Shown here: positions 35,237 to 44,244 of the stretch, in pieces
Position numbering within the stretch: position 1 is the stretch's first letter
Layout of the letters: the number at the start of each line of letters is the position of its first letter
The notes under the pieces: generated by a model
Database searches by the model: none
The model's input: only the letters and a program-made list of their open reading frames with translations
Told to the model about the DNA's origin: nothing
Position numbers and translations under genes: made by a program
NCBI RefSeq assembly: GCF_000813825.1
Contig: NZ_JWTA01000010.1
Span: 124,001 to 188,000 of the forward strand
DNA length: 64,000 nucleotides
Direction: 5' to 3'
Source: Chryseobacterium taiwanense
GTDB lineage: Bacteria > Bacteroidota > Bacteroidia > Flavobacteriales > Weeksellaceae

Positions 35237-36628
35237 CTATCGATCCATTCTCACAATTCGTGGTTGGAAAGTTCCAAGAATATCAACCAATTCACTTTGT
35301 GCGTTCATGACTTCGTTGATGTCTTTGTATGCCATTGGAGCTTCTTCTGTATTCCCACCCATCAAAGTGACATTCTTGAGTTTTAATTCTTTTTTGATGT
35401 CATTTTGGGTAAAAAGACTTCTGCATTCTCCTCTCGAATGTGCTCTTCCGGCACCATGTGACGCTGAATTCAATGAATCAGGATTTCCTTTTCCACGAAC
35501 GATGAACCCTTTTGCGGTCATCGAACCCGGAATCATTCCCAATTCGTTTTCATTTGCCGGAGTCGCTCCTTTTCTGTGAACAATCACTTCTTTTCCGTTA
35601 TGGATTTCTTTCCAAGCAAAATTGTGATGATTTTCAATTCTTGCTTTTACTCTTCCTCCGACAGCTTTTACCAATCTTCTGTGAATATCGTCGTGACAAG
35701 CTGAAGCATAATCTCCTGCTAAATTCATGGCAGTCCAATACTCTAAACCAAGATGAGTACTCAAGTCCAGCCAGGCAAATTGTTGTGCCTCTTTTGGCAA
35801 CGGACATTGTTCTGTTGCTACTCTTGAGTAATATTGAGCGATTTCTGCTCCCAATCCACGTGAACCGCTGTGAGAAAGAATTCCTAAGTATTTTCCTTTC
35901 GGAAGTCCGATTTGCTCATCTTCTTCCGTAATTTCCACTTCTCCGAATTCCACAAAGTGATTTCCACCACCGGAACTTCCCATCTGTTTGATGGCTTTTC
36001 CTTTTAATCTTCTCAAAATCGGAATCATATCGAACGTATCTCTGTCGAAGATTTCATGATCGATGTGAGATTTATGTGTTTCATACATTCCGAATTTTGT
36101 GTGTTCAGCAAGAGCTTTTTCGTATTTATCTCTCGCTCCGTCAAGATATGAAATCGGAGTATCCAAAATACTGAGACTCATTCTGCAGCCGATGTCCATA
36201 CCTACTCCATAAGGAATCACAGCATTTTCTACCGCCAAAACTCCACCGATAGGAAGTCCGTAACCACTATGCGCATCGGGCATTAAAGCGCCCTGCGTTG
36301 AAATTGGAAGTTTCAAAGCGGTGTACAGCTGGTTTTTTGCTTCGTCTGAAATATTGTTTCCGAAAATATTAAAAGTCGCTCTGTTTGTATTGAGCATTCT
36401 TTTTTCTGTTTTCTTTGATGAAAGCAATGCTTCTGCAATTTGTCCGAAAGTCAGATCTTTTTCAAAATCTTTCGGGTTTTGCAGAATTTCCTTTAAAATA
36501 GATTTCACATGATGAATGTTTTTCGTTGCAAAATTTCTTTTCATAACTTCCAAAGCGATGTTTACACTCTGATTGCTTGGATAACCTATTTTTAATATAT
36601 CTTTTCCTTTAAGTTTTAAATTTCCCAT
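35237..36628 (-). CDS. rtcB: RNA-splicing ligase RtcB
   Basis: 463-aa GTP-dependent RNA ligase joining 2',3'-cyclic phosphate (or 3'-phosphate) and 5'-OH ends. RtcB motifs are present: PDAHSGYGLPIGGV, GVGMDIGCRM (metal Asp/Cys), GSSGGGNHFVEFG, LSHSGSRGLG, and the guanylylated His in SASHGAGRAHSR near residue 391. The C-terminal half ends normally (GTFQPRIVRMDR). In the same operon, prfH and a basic protein gene (10 bases upstream) suggest that its target is cleaved rRNA or tRNA. It is the second gene of the probable operon. Confidence 0.95.
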   Translation of the reverse strand: MGNLKLKGKDILKIGYPSNQSVNIALEVMKRNFATKNIHHVKSILKEILQNPKDFEKDLTFGQIAEALLSSKKTEKRMLNTNRATFNIFGNNISDEAKNQLYTALKLPISTQGALMPDAHSGYGLPIGGVLAVENAVIPYGVGMDIGCRMSLSILDTPISYLDGARDKYEKALAEHTKFGMYETHKSHIDHEIFDRDTFDMIPILRRLKGKAIKQMGSSGGGNHFVEFGEVEITEEDEQIGLPKGKYLGILSHSGSRGLGAEIAQYYSRVATEQCPLPKEAQQFAWLDLSTHLGLEYWTAMNLAGDYASACHDDIHRRLVKAVGGRVKARIENHHNFAWKEIHNGKEVIVHRKGATPANENELGMIPGSMTAKGFIVRGKGNPDSLNSASHGAGRAHSRGECRSLFTQNDIKKELKLKNVTLMGGNTEEAPMAYKDINEVMNAQSELVDILGTFQPRIVRMDR

Positions 36629-36638
36629 TGTTGTTGTT

Positions 36639-37388
36639 TTAAAATTTCAGGACATTTTCGTCCTCTAAATTTTCTGCAATCTCTGTTGCAGAGATGTTGT
36701 AATGAAAGGTTTTTAAACTTTTCATCTGATCACGTTTGTATTTATCTCTCCATTTATCAGATTTTCCATAAATCTTTTTATGAACAATCCCTTGAATTTT
36801 ATACCGACCTAAATAAGAATCGAGTTCATCAATTTCTTTTTCTAAGTCTGAGTCTAAGGGTTTGTAATGAGTGATGATATTGGGTCTTACTCTTAATACA
36901 AATCTCCATGGTTCGATAAATTGGTAGTAGACGGTTGTTGATTTTCTGATCGGACAATAGTCTTCTCTTTTTAGAAAGTATTGTCTTTCTCTTTCTGTTA
37001 AGCCTAACTTTGGATTATTCCATTGATACGATGAAAGCTGAACCAATTTTTGTTCTCTTTCCACATATATTCTTCGTCCGAATTTTCTTTTTTTCTTTAA
37101 GAATTTTCGGGTTTCGGAATACATTTTTGTGTTAATCTTGTTCAGAATTCCTTCGAAGAAATCGCCGTCTTTTGAACGTTTCACGTCATCTCTTACCACA
37201 AAGAATCTTACAAAACCTCTCTGATAAGGATGATCCAAAGGAATTAATGGAATTTCTCTTCTGATTTTCCAAAGTTCTCTACTCCGTTTATACTTTTTTA
37301 TGATCTGTTTTTCTACATCTTTTCTTATTATTCTTTTTCTGCTTCTCAGACTTCGCAATCTGAAAGACAGAAGGTTATCTTTTTCCAT
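36639..37388 (-). CDS. Basic protein of unknown function at the head of the rtcB-prfH operon
   Basis: 249 aa, highly basic: the first 45 residues alone carry about 20 Lys/Arg (LRSLRSRKRIIRKDVEKQIIKKYKRSRELWKIRREI). Short recognisable patches are DHPYQRGFVRFFVVRDDVKRS and a hydrophobic block TTVYYQFIEPWRFVLRVRPNIITHYKPLDSDLEKEIDELDSYLG; no known domain. It has no signal peptide. The gap to rtcB is 10 bases, so it is almost certainly co-transcribed. The charge suggests RNA or ribosome binding. A perfect 20-bp palindrome lies about 65 bases upstream of its start. It could be a third component of ribosome repair; unproven. Confidence 0.75.
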   Translation of the reverse strand: MEKDNLLSFRLRSLRSRKRIIRKDVEKQIIKKYKRSRELWKIRREIPLIPLDHPYQRGFVRFFVVRDDVKRSKDGDFFEGILNKINTKMYSETRKFLKKKRKFGRRIYVEREQKLVQLSSYQWNNPKLGLTERERQYFLKREDYCPIRKSTTVYYQFIEPWRFVLRVRPNIITHYKPLDSDLEKEIDELDSYLGRYKIQGIVHKKIYGKSDKWRDKYKRDQMKSLKTFHYNISATEIAENLEDENVLKF

Positions 37389-37452
37389 TAATTTCCAGAT
37401 ATTAGAGGTGAAATACAGAAGTTTTGTTTCTATAAGTCACGTTAAATCTTAT

Positions 37453-37472
37453 TCAACTAAATATTTAGTTGA
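37453..37472. promoter_or_regulatory. 20-bp perfect palindrome upstream of the rtcB-prfH operon
   Basis: TCAACTAAATATTTAGTTGA is identical to its reverse complement. It lies 65 bases upstream of the first ATG of the operon and 11 bases from repeat copy B, a plausible operator for a dimeric regulator. Confidence 0.5.
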
Positions 37473-37482
37473 TTTTGTTTTT

Positions 37483-37523
37483 TGTCATTTTGAGATGAGA
37501 TTCTTCCTATCGTCAGAATGACA
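37483..37523. repeat. Dispersed inverted repeat, copy B (short form)
   Basis: TGTCATTTTGAGATGAGATTC... ends in TCAGAATGACA. It lacks the central GAATCT arm of copies A and C, so it is a shortened copy of the same element. Confidence 0.65.
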
Positions 37524-37539
37524 ATGTGAATGCTTTTCC

Positions 37540-37632
37540 TAGCCCCGATTGCAGCGACATCCTTTTTTGTTGCGGCCGCAGCGAAGCGGAGGCCGTAATG
37601 AAAAAGATATAGCGGAAAGCGGGAAATAGCTC
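37540..37632. repeat. GC-rich hairpin element
   Basis: About 90 bases, far richer in GC than the flanks. A 16-bp stem with three G-U pairs (about 37562-37577 with 37591-37606) closes a loop GCAGCGAAGCGGA; the stem contains a NotI site (GCGGCCGC). It is flanked by GATTGCAGCGACATCC on the left and AGCGGAAAGCGGGAAATAGC on the right. From memory, this resembles a repeated intergenic motif of Flavobacteriia; not verified. Confidence 0.55.
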
Positions 37633-37716
37633 CTAAAAACTATTTGAAAAGATTCCTAAATTTTATAAAAAAAGATTTCGGGGAAACTGGTTTGAGTTTG
37701 AAATATTGCGCAATAA

Positions 37717-37747
37717 AAAACCCGAAATCTCTGCGACTTCGGGTTTT
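37717..37747 (-). terminator. Terminator of the 25-codon minus-strand transcript
   Basis: Arms AAAACCCGAA / TTCGGGTTTT with an 11-base loop. On the minus strand it is followed by TTTTTTATTG, a standard rho-independent terminator, 23 bases after the small ORF stop. Confidence 0.8.
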
Positions 37748-37769
37748 GATATTTCGTTATACTTTTATT

Positions 37770-37847
37770 CTAAGAGTGTACCAAACCACGAAGCCTCGCC
37801 TTTGCAAAAGGCAATCCTACTGTTGAAAGCTGACTGAATTTGAACAT
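37770..37847 (-). CDS. Predicted 25-residue peptide, own promoter and terminator
   Basis: The ATG-to-TAG frame encodes 25 residues: MFKFSQLSTV at the start, then GLPFAKA, and RLRGLVHS at the end; net basic. It is not in any listed long frame. A consensus promoter ends about 40 bases upstream and a terminator lies 23 bases downstream, so it forms a compact transcript of about 165 bases. In the RNA, ACGAAGC just before the ATG pairs perfectly with GCTTCGT near the end of the coding region, and a GCCTTT/AAAGGC hairpin lies inside, so folding could hide the start. It may be a small protein, a leader or a dual-function RNA; I do not recognise the sequence. Confidence 0.5.
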   Translation of the reverse strand: MFKFSQLSTVGLPFAKARLRGLVHS

Positions 37848-37889
37848 TGCTTCGTTGTTTTTTAAATGGTTAAACTTGATTTTCAGATG

Positions 37890-37918
37890 CAAAGATATAT
37901 TATTTTTTTAATCTGCAA
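37890..37918 (-). promoter_or_regulatory. Consensus promoter for the small minus-strand transcript
   Basis: On the minus strand TTG, an 18-base spacer and TATCTTTG match the Flavobacteria TTG-N17-23-TAnnTTTG consensus exactly. A start site about 7 bases after the -7 box would put it near 37884. Confidence 0.7.
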
Positions 37919-37974
37919 AATTATTTTTTGTTTCAAACTAAAAATTACACTGGGAAAAATTCTGTAAAAAAAAT

Positions 37975-38013
37975 AAACCGCCCAAAAGAAAATGCTTTCT
38001 TTCGGGCGGTTTT
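37975..38013 (-). terminator. Terminator of the 38034 gene
   Basis: GC-rich arms AAACCGCCC / GGGCGGTTT, extended by A/T pairs, followed on the minus strand by ATTTTTTTT. Confidence 0.85.
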
Positions 38014-38033
38014 TATCTATTCTGTATGTTTAC

Positions 38034-38531
38034 CTAATCTTTTGATCCGAGAGAGTCCATTCTTCTGTCCATCCCTCTGCTATTAGGGCGATATACTCTT
38101 TCATTATCTAAGAAATACACATTGTGTCTTGCTTTAGCGATAATTCCGTTATATACATCTTCTGGCATATCTGCAATTTCGTGTTCCTCTTCTTCAGGTT
38201 TCTTTTTGTATACTTCTATAGCCCCACTTTCATTGAGAATTGTTTTTGCTTTCTGCGCATTTTCTAAAGAATCTGTATATACTACCACATCATGTTTTCC
38301 TACGCTTTCTTTACTGTAAGCAGATAACAATTCACCTCTTTTTACAAACAAAAAATCCCAAAAACCTTTTGTTTTTTCGTCTTCTTCGTAATCTTCATGA
38401 GAAGAACCCTCATGCAGTTTAGATGTTGAAAGGATAATATCAGATGAATTAAATCCTTTTCCTACTAACTCTTTTTTTACATCTTCAACGTCTACGGTTG
38501 AAGGAAATACTGAAACAACTGTATAAGACAT
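38034..38531 (-). CDS. Stress-type protein (general stress protein 17M-like domain)
   Basis: 165 aa, start ATG 38531 (MSYTVVSVFPSTVDVEDVKKELV); a TTG nine codons upstream is rejected. The beta-alpha start TVVSVFPSTVDVEDVKKELVGKGFNSSDIIL and the second half DVVVYTDSLENAQKAKTILNESGAIEV each look like a ferredoxin-like fold of the 17M/YflT general-stress family, separated by a membrane-active-looking FWDFLF. The C-terminus is Arg/Glu-rich (YRPNSRGMDRRMDS). Function unknown; regulation by stress is known for homologues, not shown here. It lies 60 bases downstream of the mutase gene. Confidence 0.65.
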   Translation of the reverse strand: MSYTVVSVFPSTVDVEDVKKELVGKGFNSSDIILSTSKLHEGSSHEDYEEDEKTKGFWDFLFVKRGELLSAYSKESVGKHDVVVYTDSLENAQKAKTILNESGAIEVYKKKPEEEEHEIADMPEDVYNGIIAKARHNVYFLDNERVYRPNSRGMDRRMDSLGSKD

Positions 38532-38591
38532 AATAAACTTTTTATCTATACACAGCAAAAATTATACAAAATCCTGATTTAAAACCTGTTA

Positions 38592-40715
38592 TTAATCATT
38601 ATTTAATAATCCGTTCAGAATATCAACGGCACATTTAGGTAAGTTTGTACCCGGGCCAAAGATGAAATCTGCTCCGTTTGCATAAAGGAATTCATAGTCC
38701 TGCTGCGGAATTACTCCCCCAACCACAATAGTAATATCATCTGCACCTAATTTTTTCAATTCTTCTACAACTTGTGGTACTAATGTTTTGTGACCTGCTG
38801 CCAAAGACGATACGCCTAAAATATGAATATCATTTTCAACCGCCTGTTTTGCAACTTCTTCCGGAGTCTGGAATAATGGTGCAACATCGACATCAAATCC
38901 CATATCTGCAAATGCTGTTGCAACCACTTTTGCCCCTCTGTCGTGGCCATCTTGTCCCATTTTAGCCACCATTAGTCTTGGACGGCGACCTTCTTCTTCT
39001 TCAAATTCCTGAGTAAGATTCAGGGCTTTTTCGAAGTATTCGTTTTTACCTGCATTCATAGCGTAAACTCCCGAGATTGTTCTGATATTTGCTTTATATC
39101 TTCCGAAACTTTCTTCCATGGCATCACTCATTTCGCCAAGAGTCACTCTTCTGCGGGCTGCTTCGATACATAATGCCAAAAGGTTTCCTTTTCCTGTTTT
39201 TGCTGATTCTCTGATTTCATTTAAAATCTGTTCAACGGCTTCAGAATTTCTGCTTAGTTTTATTGAATCTAATCTTTCGATCTGCTTTCTACGAACTTCT
39301 GTATTGTCGATATCTAAGATTTCAATTTCGTCTTGTTTCAAGTCTGATTTGAATGAATTTACTCCAATGATAAATTCTTCACCGCTATCAATTTTCGCCT
39401 GTTTTCTTGCTGCAGCTTCTTCAATTCTCATTTTGGGAATTCCAGCTTCGATCGCTTTAGTCATTCCGCCTTCCTGCTCCACCTCATCAATGTATTTCAT
39501 TGCTTCTTCGATCATTTGCTGAGTCAGAGATTCAACCAGATTACTTCCTCCCATCGGATCTACCACATCGCAGATTCCGCTTTCCTGTTGAAGGATAATT
39601 TGCGTATTTCTCGCAATTTTCGCTGAGTAATCTGTAGGAAGAGCAATAGCTTCATCCAAAGCATTCGTGTGAAGAGACTGAGTTCCTCCCAATGCTGAAG
39701 ATAAGGCTTCAATGGCGGTTCTAGTAATATTATTGAAAGGTTCTTGCTCTGTTAAAGACCAACCTGAAGTCTGAGAATGGGTTCTTAAAGCTAAAGATTT
39801 TGGATTCTGAGGATTGAATTGCTTTAGTAATTCAGCCCAAATATATCTTGCCGCACGCATTTTTGCAATTTCCATGAAGTGATTCATTCCGATTGCCCAG
39901 AAGAAAGATAATCTCGGTGCGAAATCATCCACATTCATTCCTGCTTTTATTCCTGTTCTTACATATTCCAATCCATCTGCAAGCGTATAAGCCATTTCCA
40001 GCACCGGTGTAGCTCCGGCTTCCTGCATGTGATATCCTGAAATTGAGATTGAGTTGAATTTTGGGATATTCTGAGATGTATATTCAAAAATATCTGCAAT
40101 GATCTTCATGGAAGGTGCAGGTGGATAAATGTATGTATTTCTCACCATGAATTCTTTCAAAATATCATTCTGAATAGTTCCTGAAAGCAATTCCTGAGAA
40201 ACGCCCTGTTCTTCTGCTGCTACGATATAAAACGATAAAATCGGTAAAACGGCTCCGTTCATCGTCATGGAAACCGAAATCTGATCTAATGGAATTTCAT
40301 TAAATAAAATCTTCATGTCTTCCACAGAATCGATTGCTACTCCCGCTTTTCCAACATCACCGACTACTCTTGCATGATCTGAGTCATAGCCTCTGTGTGT
40401 TGCCAAATCGAAAGCTACGGAAAGACCTTTTTGTCCTGCCGCTAAGTTTCTTCTGTAAAAAGCATTTGATTCTTCTGCTGTTGAAAACCCTGCATATTGA
40501 CGAATCGTCCACGGTTTCTGAACATACATCGTAGAATACGGACCTCTTAAATAAGGGGCAATTCCCGGAGAAGTTTCTGTTAATTCTTTATTTTTAACGT
40601 CTTCTGCTTTATAGGAAGATTTTAACTGCAATCCATCTTTTTCGAATGGATAGATTTCCGATTTTTTTTCGGTTATATTAAATTGAGGAGTTTTATTTTG
40701 AACTTCTCTTCTCAT
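38592..40715 (-). CDS. mutB: Methylmalonyl-CoA mutase, large (catalytic) subunit
   Basis: 707 aa, adenosylcobalamin-dependent; it interconverts methylmalonyl-CoA and succinyl-CoA. The TIM-barrel substrate domain shows [58 protein letters not shown], and the C-terminal B12-binding domain has the base-off motif DGHDRG followed by GVSSLAAGH and [11 protein letters not shown]. The heterodimer partner (small subunit, mutA) is not in the window, nor is the epimerase; the chaperone meaB is 6.2 kb away on the same strand. It links propionate, odd-chain fatty acid or branched amino acid use to the TCA cycle. Confidence 0.95.
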   Translation of the reverse strand: MRREVQNKTPQFNITEKKSEIYPFEKDGLQLKSSYKAEDVKNKELTETSPGIAPYLRGPYSTMYVQKPWTIRQYAGFSTAEESNAFYRRNLAAGQKGLSVAFDLATHRGYDSDHARVVGDVGKAGVAIDSVEDMKILFNEIPLDQISVSMTMNGAVLPILSFYIVAAEEQGVSQELLSGTIQNDILKEFMVRNTYIYPPAPSMKIIADIFEYTSQNIPKFNSISISGYHMQEAGATPVLEMAYTLADGLEYVRTGIKAGMNVDDFAPRLSFFWAIGMNHFMEIAKMRAARYIWAELLKQFNPQNPKSLALRTHSQTSGWSLTEQEPFNNITRTAIEALSSALGGTQSLHTNALDEAIALPTDYSAKIARNTQIILQQESGICDVVDPMGGSNLVESLTQQMIEEAMKYIDEVEQEGGMTKAIEAGIPKMRIEEAAARKQAKIDSGEEFIIGVNSFKSDLKQDEIEILDIDNTEVRRKQIERLDSIKLSRNSEAVEQILNEIRESAKTGKGNLLALCIEAARRRVTLGEMSDAMEESFGRYKANIRTISGVYAMNAGKNEYFEKALNLTQEFEEEEGRRPRLMVAKMGQDGHDRGAKVVATAFADMGFDVDVAPLFQTPEEVAKQAVENDIHILGVSSLAAGHKTLVPQVVEELKKLGADDITIVVGGVIPQQDYEFLYANGADFIFGPGTNLPKCAVDILNGLLNND

Positions 40716-40785
40716 ACTTTCAGATTTATTACCGGCTAAAATTACGGATTTTTGAGATAATAATTTTGTGTTAATTTTTGAAGTA

Positions 40786-40819
40786 AAAGACAGTTTTGCG
40801 ATCTCACAAAACTGCCTTT
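40786..40819 (-). terminator. Terminator of the prolyl oligopeptidase gene
   Basis: Minus-strand arms AAAGGCAGTTTTG / CAAAACTGTCTTT with one G-T pair and a loop of 8; the T run is short (TTTTAC). Confidence 0.6.
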
Positions 40820-40936
40820 ATTTTTGTCTAAACTATTAAAAACAATGTCTTTTTGAGTTTTTCATATTAGTTTTTTTTATAAAACCAATATAAAATTCTT
40901 AATCAGGACAATTGATCTGAATGGTTAAATTTTCAA

Positions 40937-43048
40937 TTATTTTCCAAGTTTCTTAATTCCCATTTCATACAGCGCGAAAGAAATCAAATCTGCATTCTCC
41001 CCAATTACCTGTTCTGTAGAACGACCTGCTCCGTGACCTGCATTTTTTTCAATTCTTAATAAAATAGGATTTTTACAAGCCTGTTTTTCCTGCAATTCTG
41101 CCCCAAATTTGAAAGAATGCGCTGGAACCACTCTGTCATCATGGTCACTTGTAATAATCATTGTTGAAGGATAGCAAGTTCCTGCTTTTACATTGTGAAC
41201 AGGTGAATAAGATTTTAGATATTCAAACATTTCTTTATTATCTTCTGCCGTTCCATAATCGTAAGACCATCCAGCTCCTGCCGTGAATTTATTGTATCTC
41301 AACATATCCAACACGCCAACTCCAGGGAAAGCAACTCTTGCCAAATCGGGACGCATAGTCATGGTTGCTCCAACTAACAAACCTCCGTTTGATCTTCCTG
41401 AAAGTGCCATAAATTCTTTTGAAGTATAGCCTTTAGCCTGTAAATATTCTCCGGCTGCAATGAAGTCTTCAAAAACATTTTTCTTTTGCTGCTTCGTTCC
41501 TGCATCATGCCATTTTTTTCCGTATTCTCCACCACCACGAATGTTTGGTACGGCATAAATTCCGCCATTTTCCATCCAGATTGCATTCACTACAGAGAAA
41601 GAAGGCTGTAAACTGATATTGAAGCCTCCATAAGAGTAAAGAATCGTTGGATTTTTACCGTCAAGCTTGGTTCCTTTTTTATAATTAATCATCATCGGAA
41701 TTTTCGTTCCGTCTTTTGAAGTATAGAATACCTGTTCGGACACATAATCTTCCGGATTGAATTTTACCTTCGGTTTCTGATAGACTTCAGATTTTCCAGA
41801 GTCTGCATTGAATTTATACGTAGTTCCCGGAGTGATGTAATTGCTGAATGAAAAGTACAGTTCTTTTTCTTCTTTTTTACCTCCAAAACCTCCAACATTC
41901 CCTTTTCCCGGTAAAGTAATTTCTCTAATCAGTTTTCCTGTTTTATCGAACTGTTTTACCTGATCAATGGCATCAATCATATACGTTGCAAAGAAATATC
42001 CTCCTCCTGTAGAGATTCCCAACACGTTTTCAGTTTGCGGAATAACGTCTTTCCAAGTTTCCGGTGACGGATTTTGGATGGTCGTTTTCACCAATCGCAT
42101 ATTCGGAGCGTCTTTATCCGTGAAAATGTATAGATTATCACCATCCGTGTCTACAATGCTTACATTGAGATCGAATCCTTTATTGATTTGTACAAAATCA
42201 CCTCCTTTTTTCAGGTCTTTGATGTATAATTCATTTCCGTTGGTTGCATTGGCCGCAGAAATAATCAAATATCTCTGGTCTTCTGAAACTCCTGCTCCCA
42301 AATATCTTCTTGGGGTCTTATCCCCACCGAAAATTAGCTTATCTGAAGATTGTTTTGTTCCAAGCTTATGAAAATAAACTTTGTGCTTATCGGTCATTCC
42401 GGAAAGTACGGTTCCTTCTTTCGGCTTGTCGTAGCTTGAATAATAAAAGCCTTCGTCTCCCTGCCATGAAATTCCACTGAATTTAACATCAACCAATGTT
42501 TCATCAATTTGTTTTTTTGTAATCGCATCGATGATAATGATTTTGTTCCAGTCACTTCCTCCTTCTGAGATCGAATAAGCCGCCAAGTTTCCTTTTTTAT
42601 TGAAAGACAACTGAGCCAAAGAAGTTGTTCCTTTTTCTGAAAATTTATTAGGATCTAAAAAAACTTCTGTTGATTTCGTTTTATTGTTGGTTCTGTATAA
42701 AACCGACTGCGCCTGAAGTCCATCATTTTTATAATAGTAAGTATAGTCTCCTTCTTTGAAAGGGGCTGAAATTTTTTCATAATTCCAGATATCTCTCAAC
42801 TGATCTTTAATCTGATCTCTGAAAGGGATTTTTGAAAGATAATTCTGACTGTGCGCTACTTCTTCATCCACCCATTTTTTTGTGGCTTCAGAATCGTTTT
42901 CTAAGTCTCTGAATGGGTCTGCTACTGCTGTTCCGAAATATGTATCTGTTTGATTTCCTTTTAATGCTTTTGGATAAATCATTTTTTGCGAATAAAAAGT
43001 TGCCGAAAATAAAACTCCGGCTGTTAGTAAAATAGGTTTAAAATTCAT
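40937..43048 (-). CDS. Prolyl oligopeptidase, S9A family, secreted
   Basis: 703 aa with signal peptide (MNFKPILLTAGVLFSATFYSQ). An N-terminal beta-propeller (about 80-440) covers a C-terminal alpha/beta-hydrolase. The catalytic triad is Ser in SGRSNGGLLV near residue 553, Asp in SDHDDRVVP, and His in NAGHGAGRS. It cleaves short peptides after Pro. The signal peptide points to the periplasm; no T9SS tail is present. The beta-propeller limits substrates to short peptides. It has its own terminator and is followed upstream on the strand by prfA. Confidence 0.93.
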   Translation of the reverse strand: MNFKPILLTAGVLFSATFYSQKMIYPKALKGNQTDTYFGTAVADPFRDLENDSEATKKWVDEEVAHSQNYLSKIPFRDQIKDQLRDIWNYEKISAPFKEGDYTYYYKNDGLQAQSVLYRTNNKTKSTEVFLDPNKFSEKGTTSLAQLSFNKKGNLAAYSISEGGSDWNKIIIIDAITKKQIDETLVDVKFSGISWQGDEGFYYSSYDKPKEGTVLSGMTDKHKVYFHKLGTKQSSDKLIFGGDKTPRRYLGAGVSEDQRYLIISAANATNGNELYIKDLKKGGDFVQINKGFDLNVSIVDTDGDNLYIFTDKDAPNMRLVKTTIQNPSPETWKDVIPQTENVLGISTGGGYFFATYMIDAIDQVKQFDKTGKLIREITLPGKGNVGGFGGKKEEKELYFSFSNYITPGTTYKFNADSGKSEVYQKPKVKFNPEDYVSEQVFYTSKDGTKIPMMINYKKGTKLDGKNPTILYSYGGFNISLQPSFSVVNAIWMENGGIYAVPNIRGGGEYGKKWHDAGTKQQKKNVFEDFIAAGEYLQAKGYTSKEFMALSGRSNGGLLVGATMTMRPDLARVAFPGVGVLDMLRYNKFTAGAGWSYDYGTAEDNKEMFEYLKSYSPVHNVKAGTCYPSTMIITSDHDDRVVPAHSFKFGAELQEKQACKNPILLRIEKNAGHGAGRSTEQVIGENADLISFALYEMGIKKLGK

Positions 43049-43090
43049 TGTGAAGGTTTTCTCAAAAATACGGAATGTGTTTTAAATAAA

Positions 43091-43118
43091 AAAAGCTTCT
43101 GACTCATCAGAAGCTTTT
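43091..43118 (-). terminator. Terminator of prfA
   Basis: Perfect 12-bp arms AAAAGCTTCTGA / TCAGAAGCTTTT, loop of 4; followed on minus by TTTTTATTT. Confidence 0.85.
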
Positions 43119-43141
43119 AGATATATTTTTAAAAGAAAAGA

Positions 43142-44227
43142 TTAATAATTTTCCTCTTCTCCTTTCATTTTTTCAGCGTTTTCAGCCATGATTACCGCAT
43201 CAATCATTTCAGAGATATCCCCATTCATGTACGCATCAAGGTTGTACATTGATTTGTTGATTCTGTGATCGGTAACTCTTCCTTGTGGATAGTTATACGT
43301 CTTGATCTTTGCAGAACGGTCACCTGTAGAAACCATCGATTTACGCTGTGCTGCAATATCGCCCTGTACTTTCTGTAATTCGATGTCGTATAATTTGGTA
43401 CGAAGCATTTCCATTGCCAATTCACGGTTAGCCAACTGTGAACGAGCCTGCTGACAAACAACTACCATTCCTGAAGGTTTGTGCGTCAACTGTACTTTAG
43501 TTTCTACCTTGTTTACATTCTGACCTCCTGCTCCTCCTGAACGCGAAGTCTGCATTTCAATATCAGCTGGATTCAGTTCAAAATCTACTTCTTCTGCTTC
43601 GGGTAAAACGGCGATTGTAATTGCTGAAGTGTGAACTCTTCCCTGAGATTCTGTTTCCGGAACACGCTGTACACGGTGAACTCCTGATTCGAATTTCATA
43701 ATTCCGTATACTCCTTCCCCTTCCACTTTCATAATCAATTCTTTGTAGCCTTTTGCAGCTTCGTTAGAATCGGTTACTTCATGTCTCCATCCTTTTGTTT
43801 TAAAATACATGGTATACATTCTGTACACATCTTCTACGAAAATTGCAGCTTCATCTCCTCCTGTTCCGGCACGAAGTTCCACAATTACGTTTTTGTCATC
43901 AGCAGGATCTTTAGGAATCAAAAGAACTTTAAGCTCATCTTCCAATCCAGGAATTTTTTCTAAAGCTTCGTTTTTTTCGATTTTTGCCAGTTCAACAAAA
44001 TCTTTATCTGAACCATCTGCAATAATCTCATCAGATTCTTCAATGGTATCTAAAGCCCCTTTATATAGATCGTAAACTCTTACAATTTTCCCCAAATCAC
44101 TATATTCTTTGTTTAAAGAAGAATATCTTTTCTGGTCTGAAATAACATCAGGCTGAATAATAAGGTCCGCAACCTCATTGTATCTTTGTTTTATAGCTTC
44201 CAGTTTCGGAATTAAACTTTTAGACAT
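43142..44227 (-). CDS. prfA: Peptide chain release factor 1
   Basis: 361 aa, recognises UAA and UAG and releases the finished peptide. Domain order is N-terminal helical domain (1-105), codon-recognition domain ([72 protein letters not shown]), with the GGQ motif at about 231-233, and a C-terminal helical tail ([18 protein letters not shown]). The length is standard. A consensus promoter precedes it. No hemK/prmC gene is adjacent, unlike in E. coli. Confidence 0.96.
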   Translation of the reverse strand: MSKSLIPKLEAIKQRYNEVADLIIQPDVISDQKRYSSLNKEYSDLGKIVRVYDLYKGALDTIEESDEIIADGSDKDFVELAKIEKNEALEKIPGLEDELKVLLIPKDPADDKNVIVELRAGTGGDEAAIFVEDVYRMYTMYFKTKGWRHEVTDSNEAAKGYKELIMKVEGEGVYGIMKFESGVHRVQRVPETESQGRVHTSAITIAVLPEAEEVDFELNPADIEMQTSRSGGAGGQNVNKVETKVQLTHKPSGMVVVCQQARSQLANRELAMEMLRTKLYDIELQKVQGDIAAQRKSMVSTGDRSAKIKTYNYPQGRVTDHRINKSMYNLDAYMNGDISEMIDAVIMAENAEKMKGEEENY

Positions 44228-44244
44228 AGTGAAAATTTAGTTTG

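Larger units (their letters stand above)
37389..38033. other. 645-bp region with no protein gene longer than 60 codons
   Basis: From left to right it holds a 20-bp palindrome, repeat copy B, a GC-rich hairpin element, a terminator, a 25-codon minus-strand ORF with its own promoter, and a terminator of the neighbouring gene. Each is listed separately. A 60-codon plus-strand frame (37644-37826) runs across the terminator and the short gene and is probably noise. Confidence 0.7.

Noticed and set aside
35052..35579. 175-codon plus-strand frame over prfH and rtcB ends
   Set aside because: It runs through repeat A and two real genes; no recognisable protein.
37644..37826. 60-codon plus-strand frame in the 37.4-38 kb gap
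   Set aside because: It crosses the terminator and the antisense of the small ORF, and has no promoter on plus.
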